Part shown: in pieces, positions 1 to 5,175 of the stretch
How the letters are laid out: each line of letters starts with the position of its first letter
How positions within the stretch are numbered: position 1 is the stretch's first letter
Assembly (NCBI GenBank): GCA_028292065.1
Contig: JAQGNC010000559.1
Location: 1-5,828, forward strand
From: Betaproteobacteria bacterium
GTDB taxonomy: Bacteria > Pseudomonadota > Gammaproteobacteria > Burkholderiales > SG8-41
DNA: 5,828 bases
Reading direction: 5' to 3'
Program-made: the position numbers and the translations under genes
The notes under the pieces: model-generated
Database searches by the model: none
What the model was told of the DNA's origin: nothing
What the model saw: the letters and a program-made list of their open reading frames with translations, nothing else

Positions 1-411
1 GCGGCCCCATTTGTCGGCGCCGAGCGGCCGCGTCGCCGCGCGCTGTGCGGCGGACGTCCCCGACAGCTCACGGCCGATCTGTTCGAGCGTTTCGCGCAAC
101 GGGTCGTCGATGCCGGTGATTTGCGCCGCGGGGCTGTGCGCAGTCTCGAGAGCGGCCGCGGCCGCGTCCTCTGCGGCCGGCCGCTCGTGGTGCACGAACG
201 CCGGAGGCGCATAGCTCACCGCGATCTCGCGCTCCCAGTCCGCCGCGACGAGGCCGACCGCGGACGCGAGACTCACCGCGAGAAACGCGAGCACGACGAC
301 GAGCGACGCCATGCCGAGGCGGTCGCGCCGCAGGCGCCGCAAGGCGAGCGTCCACACCCCGCGTGAGGACACCGCTGCAAGCGGGGCGAGGGCCATCGCG
401 CTGCCGCTCAT
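1..411 (-). CDS. ABC transporter permease, DppC/OppC-like (3' truncated by window edge)
   Basis: This is the second inner-membrane permease subunit of a peptide/nickel/opine-type ABC importer. Only its first 137 residues are inside the window, and the frame runs open off the left edge. The start is ATG at 411-409, overlapping the TGA stop of the upstream permease by 4 nt (ATGA); no Shine-Dalgarno is visible, so coupled translation is likely. What can be seen: a short cytoplasmic N-terminus ending in a basic stretch (LRRLRRDRLG, about residues 24-33), one hydrophobic segment at about 34-56, then DWEREIAVSYAPP at 58-70. The visible part ends in PLGADKWGR (129-137), the motif just before the second membrane segment in this family (usually LGTDxxGRD). 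The loop between membrane segment 1 and that motif is about 73 residues, longer than in classical OppC/DppC. Family assignment is firm; the substrate cannot be inferred. Confidence 0.88.
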   Translation of the reverse strand, partial: MSGSAMALAPLAAVSSRGVWTLALRRLRRDRLGMASLVVVLAFLAVSLASAVGLVAADWEREIAVSYAPPAFVHHERPAAEDAAAAALETAHSPAAQITGIDDPLRETLEQIGRELSGTSAAQRAATRPLGADKWGR

Positions 412-1346
412 CGGAGTTGCACTCGCGGGTCGAGCGCCTTGTACAGCAGATCGGCGGCCAGATTGACGAGCATGGTCGCAATGGCGACGTACACCGTCAC
501 CGCCTTGATCACCGGAAAATCGCTGCGCTCGACCGCGAGTATGACTTCACGCCCGATGCCGGGAATGGAAAAGAAGCGCTCGATGAGGAAAGCGCCCGCG
601 AGCAGCCCCGGCAGCTGGATCATCACATGGGTGACGATCGGGATCGCGGCGTTGCGCAGCACGTGCACGCTCATGACTCGAGCCTCGCTCATGCCTTTGG
701 CGCGCGCGGTGCGGACGTAGTCCTGGTTGATCTCGTCGAGGAAGAAGCTGCGATACAGGCGGATGTCCGGCGCGAGCCCGACCACCACGCCGACGATCAC
801 CGGCAGCGCGCCGTAGCGCACGAGGTTTTCCCAGAAGTCGCGGCTCCACCCCTGTACCGGAAACCAGCCGAGCTGGTACGCGAGCACGTACTGCAGCAGG
901 ATGATGTAGACGAGGATGCTGATCGACTGGCCGACGGTGCACGCGACCATGATTCCGCGGTCGGTCAGCGTGCCGCGGCGCCACGAGACGAGCATCGCGG
1001 CCGCCATGGCGATCAGCGTGCCGATCACCAGCATCGGTACCAGCACCATCAGCGTAGGCCCGAGACGCGTCGCAAAGATCTCGGACACTTTCTCGTTGGT
1101 CGCCCAGCTCGCACCGAAATCGCCGGTCGCGATCTGCGTGATGAAAATCCACAGCTGCACGTAATACGGCTCGTCGACGCCGAGCTGGCGCCGTATGTTC
1201 GCGATGTGCTCGGGGTTGGAGATCTTGCCGGCGAGCAGATACGCGGGATCGCCGCCGACCCAGTTGAACAGGACGAACACCAGGAGCACGACGCCGAGCA
1301 GCGTCGGCACGAACTGCCACAGGCGACGCAGGATATACGCGGTCAA
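408..1346 (-). CDS. ABC transporter permease, DppB/OppB-like
   Basis: This is the first transmembrane subunit of a peptide/nickel/opine-type ABC importer, 312 residues, a usual length for DppB/OppB. It begins with the typical ILRRLWQFVPTLLGVVLLVF membrane segment (about 5-27). It carries a GDFGASW motif at 75-81 and further hydrophobic segments at roughly 98-120, 132-158, 180-196, 235-256 and 278-303. The cytoplasmic EAA loop that docks the ATPase is clear at 209-237 (DYVRTARAKGMSEARV...RNAAIPI), followed by FSIPGIGREV (259-268), and it ends with the characteristic LDPRVQLR. The start is TTG at 1346-1344, overlapping the TGA stop of the binding-protein gene (TTGA). No earlier in-frame start fits and the next Met is near residue 99, so TTG is well supported. 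Its own stop overlaps the next permease's start. It probably pairs with that permease to form the channel. Confidence 0.93.
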   Translation of the reverse strand: MTAYILRRLWQFVPTLLGVVLLVFVLFNWVGGDPAYLLAGKISNPEHIANIRRQLGVDEPYYVQLWIFITQIATGDFGASWATNEKVSEIFATRLGPTLMVLVPMLVIGTLIAMAAAMLVSWRRGTLTDRGIMVACTVGQSISILVYIILLQYVLAYQLGWFPVQGWSRDFWENLVRYGALPVIVGVVVGLAPDIRLYRSFFLDEINQDYVRTARAKGMSEARVMSVHVLRNAAIPIVTHVMIQLPGLLAGAFLIERFFSIPGIGREVILAVERSDFPVIKAVTVYVAIATMLVNLAADLLYKALDPRVQLR

Positions 1347-3145
1347 CGTCTATTTCCGGGCTTCGGGTCGAGGTCGAGGTATAGCCACTCGGCGTGGAGC
1401 ACCGGGTGCTTGCGGTAACCGGCGACGTAAGGTTGGAGCAGCATGTTCCGATAGCGGCTGTCGCCCATGATCCATACGGTGTGCACTTCCATGAGCCGGG
1501 TCATCTCGCGGTAGAGCGCGTTGCGTTCGGGCCCGTCGGGCAAGCGCCTCGATTTTTCGTAGCGGCGGTCGAACTCGGGCGACTCGTAGCACGCGTTGTT
1601 GCTCTGCCGGCTGTTCGGACCGTACAGGAGCTGCATGAAATTATCCCCGTCGGGATAGTCGGCGATCCACGCAGTGGAGCGCATCATGAGCCTGCATTCG
1701 TTTTCGAGCTTGATGAGCTCGGCGAAAGGAGCCTTGTGGATCGCGAGGCGGATGCCGATCGTGTCGAGCGAGCGTTTCATGAGCTCGTCGAACTGGCGAT
1801 AGATGTCGGTGGGGGGGGAGGAATAGCGGATCACCAGCGGCTTGCCGTCCGGCAGTGTGCGGAAACCGTCTCGCCCGCGGCGGTAGCCGAACTTGTCGAG
1901 GAGCGCGTTGGCGAGCTGCGGCGAGTACGGGATGCCGTTGCGCCACGACGGGTCGTGCCCTGCGATCTCGGGCGGTATGGGATAGTGCGCGCGGACCGCC
2001 TGGCCTTTGCGGATGATGCGGATCTGGTCGTCGACGTTGTACGCCATCGCGATCGCGCGGCGCAGCGCGATCTTCTCGTTGCTGAAGCCCGCGACCGGGT
2101 TCGGCTCGCCGCCGATCCGGTCGCTCATGTTGAAGTAGGTGTAGGTGATTTCCGGATCGATGGTGCGGTCGAGCCTGATGCCTTTTCCCGCGAACTCGGG
2201 CTTCAGCGTGCCTGCGCTCGTCATGAATAGAGGGCCGACGTCCCACAGCGCGTATTCCATGTCGGTCTCGCCGCCGAGGAACGCGAGCCAGCGGCTCTGG
2301 GTCTCCTGCATGATGCTCACTTCGACGCGCTCGATCTGCGGCAGGCGCTTGCCTTTCATGCGCGCGGCGATCTGCGTATCGAGCGCATTGTCGCCGGCGA
2401 CGAAATCCCACGTCCTCACGCGATATCGAGGGTTCGCTTCGAGGATGATTTTGGACGAGCGCGTGTAGCTTTTCAGCAGGTAAGCGCCGGTTCCCACCGG
2501 ATGCGCGTTGAGGTCTTCGCCGTACGCTTCAACCGCTTCGCGCGCGACCGCCCCCCCGAGCGAGAACGCGAGCAGGTGCGAGAAGTTGTAATCGGGGGCC
2601 TTGAGCCTGATCCGCAGGGTGTAGCGGTCCGGTGTCTCGAGGCCGGCGACCGGCGCGTCGTAGTCGAATGCGCCGGTTTTCCCGGCACGCGCCGCAAGGT
2701 CGTCGAGACCGACGATTTTTCCTTCGAAGAGGAATGCGTACGGCGACCGGTTGCGCGGGTCGAGAAAACGCCTGATCGAGTAGGCGTAATCGCGCGCGGT
2801 GAGCTCGCGAGACTGGCCTTTGAATGCGGGGTCGTCGGAGAAGTAAATCCCCGGCTTTACTTTCAGGGTATAGGTCCTGCCGCCGTCGGAGATCGCCGGC
2901 AGCGATTCCGCGGTGTTGGCCACCAGCGTCGCGGGCCGCGCGAGATAGTCGTACGTCAGCAGCGGCTCGAAGATCGCCTCGATGATCGCGCCGGAGTAGA
3001 TGTCCGAGACCCTGACCGGGTCGAAACCGGTCTCGGCGGCCTGGAAAGTGATACGCAGGATCTTGGGCGCAGCCGCGTGCGAGCACGGTATCGATGCCAG
3101 CGCGAGCACGAGCGAGAGCGCCAGGCGCAGTCCGGCTGTCTTCAT
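1343..3145 (-). CDS. ABC transporter substrate-binding protein, family 5 (peptide/nickel/opine type)
   Basis: This is the periplasmic solute-binding protein that delivers ligand to the two downstream permeases. From ATG at 3145 it is 600 residues, longer than classical OppA/DppA (about 510-540) and closer to YejA-sized members. MKTAGLRLALSLVLALAS starts a canonical Sec signal peptide with likely cleavage after SHA (residue 24). Cys21 is preceded by SIP, not a lipobox, so it is probably soluble rather than a lipoprotein. Family-5 landmarks are ETGFDPVRVSD (about 38-48), YTLKVKPGIYFSDD (about 92-105), HPVGTGAYLL (215-224), and the FNMSD...NEKIALRRAIAMAYN block (338-370). In-frame ATGs also occur at 3178, 3175 and 3172 (611 residues from 3178) and at 3235, the last being unlikely because it lies inside the divergent gene. 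No Shine-Dalgarno precedes any of them, so the start is uncertain. I prefer 3145 for its standard signal peptide. The ligand is unknown. Confidence 0.92.
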   Translation of the reverse strand: MKTAGLRLALSLVLALASIPCSHAAAPKILRITFQAAETGFDPVRVSDIYSGAIIEAIFEPLLTYDYLARPATLVANTAESLPAISDGGRTYTLKVKPGIYFSDDPAFKGQSRELTARDYAYSIRRFLDPRNRSPYAFLFEGKIVGLDDLAARAGKTGAFDYDAPVAGLETPDRYTLRIRLKAPDYNFSHLLAFSLGGAVAREAVEAYGEDLNAHPVGTGAYLLKSYTRSSKIILEANPRYRVRTWDFVAGDNALDTQIAARMKGKRLPQIERVEVSIMQETQSRWLAFLGGETDMEYALWDVGPLFMTSAGTLKPEFAGKGIRLDRTIDPEITYTYFNMSDRIGGEPNPVAGFSNEKIALRRAIAMAYNVDDQIRIIRKGQAVRAHYPIPPEIAGHDPSWRNGIPYSPQLANALLDKFGYRRGRDGFRTLPDGKPLVIRYSSPPTDIYRQFDELMKRSLDTIGIRLAIHKAPFAELIKLENECRLMMRSTAWIADYPDGDNFMQLLYGPNSRQSNNACYESPEFDRRYEKSRRLPDGPERNALYREMTRLMEVHTVWIMGDSRYRNMLLQPYVAGYRKHPVLHAEWLYLDLDPKPGNRR

Positions 3146-3149
3146 TTCG

Positions 3150-3161
3150 GCAAAGCTTTGC
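3150..3161. repeat. 12-bp perfect palindrome GCAAAGCTTTGC
   Basis: The sequence is its own reverse complement, and the symmetry breaks at the next base pair outwards (3149/3162). It lies a few bases upstream of the binding-protein ATG at 3145 and just upstream of the weak plus-strand -35. With no loop it would make a poor RNA hairpin, so a DNA-level binding site is the more reasonable role. A chance palindrome cannot be excluded from one copy. Confidence 0.3.
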
Positions 3162-3167
3162 GGCGCC

Positions 3168-3195
3168 TTCATCATCATGCCCGCGAAAGTATAAT
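3168..3195 (+). promoter_or_regulatory. Candidate sigma-70 promoter for the aldolase/dehydrogenase gene
   Basis: A perfect TATAAT hexamer lies at 3190-3195. A weak -35 candidate, TTCATC at 3168-3173 (3 of 6 matches to TTGACA), sits 16 bp upstream. The hexamer is followed by six bases (CGAGCG) and then the ATG at 3202, so a start 6-7 nt downstream would fall at or next to the A of the start codon and give a leaderless mRNA. The absence of a ribosome binding site before this ATG agrees with that. This is inferred from sequence only. Confidence 0.5.
3188..3193 (-). promoter_or_regulatory. Candidate -10 box for the ABC importer operon
   Basis: Read on the minus strand, 3193-3188 is TATACT, a 5/6 match to the -10 consensus. 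It shares the central TATA with the plus-strand -10. I see no convincing -35 on this strand; the best positions around 3211-3218 match poorly. A start site near 3181 would leave a 2-3 nt leader before the ATG at 3178, or about 35 nt before the ATG at 3145. Confidence 0.35.
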
Positions 3196-3201
3196 CGAGC
3201 G

Positions 3202-5175
3202 ATGAAATCATTATGGAACGACGCCGAGGCGTCACAGTATTCGGGAGACCTTGGCGAGCGGGTCTACACCTCGCAACTGCTCGGCCGCGATCACACGCTG
3301 GTGCTGCACGGCGGCGGCAATACCTCGGTGAAGGTTCGCAGCCGCGGCGTCACGGGGGAAGAGGAAGACATACTCTACGTCAAAGGCAGCGGCTGGGACC
3401 TCGAGACCATACGCGAGGAAGGATTCGCGCCGGTGCGCTTGCCGCATCTGGTGAAGCTTGCAAAGCTCGAGTCCCTGTCCGATCCGCAGATGATGAACGA
3501 GCTTTCGACCCAGGTGACCCGCGCCGGCGCGCCTGCCCCGTCGGTGGAGACGATACTCCACGCGATCCTCCCGTACAAGTACGTCGATCACACCCACGCC
3601 GACGCGGTGCTCGCGGTCACGAACACCGCGAACGGCCAGAGCCACGTGCGCGAGATCTTCGGCGACGACGTCGTGGTGATCCCGTACATCATGCCCGGCT
3701 TCGATCTGGCGGGGCTTTGCGCGGCACGCTTCGCGGCCGATGCCCGTCCCGGGACCGTCGGCATGGTCCTGATGAACCACGGGGTGTTCTCGTTCGGCGC
3801 GACTGCGCGCGAATCGTACGAGCGCATGATCGCGCTGGTCACTCGCGCCGAGCGCTTTCTCGAACGCCGCGGCGCGCCGCGCGCGGTATCGGGCGAGCCG
3901 GGACGCGTCACCGCCGCCCCGCGCGAGCTCGCGGCGTTGCGCCGCGAGATATCGGCAGCCGCGGGCGTGCCGCTCGTGATGCGCACGCAGGCGAGCGCGA
4001 AATTCATCGACTTTGCGCGCCGGGCGGACGCGGCCGCGCTTTCGCAGCAGGGGCCCGCGACCCCTGACCACGTCATCCGCACCAAGCGCGTCCCGATGAT
4101 CGGCAGGGACGTCGCGGTGTACGCGCAGGCGTATCGCGACTATTTCGCCCGCAACGCCGCGGCTGCAAAACAACCGAAGACCATGCTCGACCCGGCCCCT
4201 CGCATGGTGCTCGATCCCGAGCTCGGTCTTTGCACCTTGGGGCGAACCGCCAGGGACGCACGCATCGTCGCCGACCTCTACTCGCATACGATCGACGTGA
4301 TCCTCGCGTCGACCGCGCTCGGCGGTTACAAGGCGCTTCCCGAGAAAGACATCTTCGACGTCGAGTACTGGGACCTCGAGCAGGCGAAGCTGCGCCGCGC
4401 CGGCAAGCCGCCGGTGTTCACCGGCGAAGTCGCGCTCGTCACCGGCGCCGCGTCGGGCATCGGCCGCGCGTGCTGCGACGCGTTTCTCAAGCGCGGCGCC
4501 GCCGTCGTCGGGCTCGATATCGATGCGGGCGTCGTGAACGCGTTCGGCGGCCGCGCCGATTTCCTCGGCCTCCATTGCGACGTCACTTCGCGCGACGCGG
4601 TGAACGTGGCGCTGCACGCGGGCGTCGGCGCTTTCGGCGGTCTCGACATGCTGGTCCTGAACGCAGGCGTCTTCCCGGGCGGCTGCCGGGTCGAGTCCCT
4701 TGCCGACGAGGAGTGGCAGCGGGTCACCCGCGTGAACGTCGATGCGAACCTGGCGCTCATGCGCGAATGCCATCCGCTGCTCGAGCTCGCGCCCAACGGG
4801 GGGCGGGTGGTCGTGATCGGTTCGAAGAACGTCCCCGCGCCGGGGCCGGGTGCGGCGGCGTACTCGGCATCAAAGGCCGCGCTCACGCAGCTCGCCCGGG
4901 TGGCGGCGCTCGAATGGGGCGCCGCGGGGATACGCGTGAACGTGGTGCATCCCAACGCGGTGTTCGACACCGGCCTGTGGACCCGGGACGTCCTCGCTTC
5001 ACGCGCGGCGCACTACGGCCTCTCGGTCGAGGCCTACAAGACGAACAACGTGTTGAAGACCGAGGTGAGGAGCGCGGACGTCGCCGAGCTCACCGCCGAG
5101 ATGTGCGGACCGCTTTTCGCGAAGACGACCGGGGCGCAGGTCCCGATCGACGGCGGCAACGACCGGGTGATCTAG
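3202..5175 (+). CDS. Bifunctional class II aldolase / short-chain dehydrogenase (rhamnulose-1-phosphate aldolase-like)
   Basis: This is a 657-residue cytoplasmic fusion enzyme. The N-terminal aldolase half has HGGGNTS (36-42) and KGSG (61-64) as phosphate-loop-like motifs, a probable catalytic Glu116, and zinc ligands His130 and His132 (HTHAD) and His193 (NHGVFSFG). The C-terminal half, from about 408, is a classical short-chain dehydrogenase: TGAASGIG (414-421), Asp439 at the end of beta-2 (suggesting NAD rather than NADP), NAG (487-489), and the tetrad Asn512, Ser541, Tyr554, Lys558. It ends in VPIDGGNDRVI. Known relatives with this architecture (B. subtilis YuxG type) cleave L-rhamnulose-1-phosphate to DHAP and lactaldehyde and oxidise the aldehyde; the substrate here is inferred and no other sugar-catabolism gene is in view. 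The ATG at 3202 is chosen because homologous sequence begins there. An in-frame ATG at 3094 adds only low-complexity Arg/Ala/Pro residues inside the divergent gene. The stop interlocks with rfbB. Confidence 0.92.
   Translation: MKSLWNDAEASQYSGDLGERVYTSQLLGRDHTLVLHGGGNTSVKVRSRGVTGEEEDILYVKGSGWDLETIREEGFAPVRLPHLVKLAKLESLSDPQMMNELSTQVTRAGAPAPSVETILHAILPYKYVDHTHADAVLAVTNTANGQSHVREIFGDDVVVIPYIMPGFDLAGLCAARFAADARPGTVGMVLMNHGVFSFGATARESYERMIALVTRAERFLERRGAPRAVSGEPGRVTAAPRELAALRREISAAAGVPLVMRTQASAKFIDFARRADAAALSQQGPATPDHVIRTKRVPMIGRDVAVYAQAYRDYFARNAAAAKQPKTMLDPAPRMVLDPELGLCTLGRTARDARIVADLYSHTIDVILASTALGGYKALPEKDIFDVEYWDLEQAKLRRAGKPPVFTGEVALVTGAASGIGRACCDAFLKRGAAVVGLDIDAGVVNAFGGRADFLGLHCDVTSRDAVNVALHAGVGAFGGLDMLVLNAGVFPGGCRVESLADEEWQRVTRVNVDANLALMRECHPLLELAPNGGRVVVIGSKNVPAPGPGAAAYSASKAALTQLARVAALEWGAAGIRVNVVHPNAVFDTGLWTRDVLASRAAHYGLSVEAYKTNNVLKTEVRSADVAELTAEMCGPLFAKTTGAQVPIDGGNDRVI

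Larger units (their letters stand above)
3146..3201. promoter_or_regulatory. Divergent intergenic regulatory region
   Basis: These 56 bp separate the importer operon (minus strand) from the aldolase/dehydrogenase gene (plus strand) and are the only real non-coding gap in the window. Part of the region is visibly richer in A/T than the flanking coding DNA. It contains the plus-strand -10 hexamer TATAAT, an overlapping minus-strand TATACT, and a 12-bp palindrome. If the binding protein instead starts at 3178, the gap shrinks to 23 bp. No Shine-Dalgarno is visible for either gene. No transcription-factor gene is in the window to suggest which regulator might act here. Confidence 0.7.

Noticed and set aside
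68..481. A 137-codon minus-strand frame at the left end.
   Set aside because: It is out of frame with the real DppC/OppC-like permease, which runs open off the left edge from 411 and carries the family motifs.
363..1418. A 351-codon open frame on the plus strand opposite the first permease.
   Set aside because: The protein is rich in Arg, His and Asp with no recognisable domain. It is antisense to a clear permease. Long antisense frames are expected in DNA with G/C-biased third positions.
1394..2230. A 278-codon plus-strand frame opposite the binding-protein gene.
   Set aside because: It is antisense to a well-supported family-5 binding protein, with no family features of its own.
3094..3201. 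A 36-residue N-terminal extension of the aldolase/dehydrogenase from the ATG at 3094.
   Set aside because: The residues are Arg/Ala/Pro/Ser-rich, overlap the binding-protein signal peptide on the other strand, and precede the likely promoter.
3232..4773. A 513-codon open frame on the minus strand opposite the aldolase/dehydrogenase gene.
   Set aside because: The composition is low-complexity Arg/Ala/His with no motifs, while the plus-strand frame has complete catalytic motifs in both domains.
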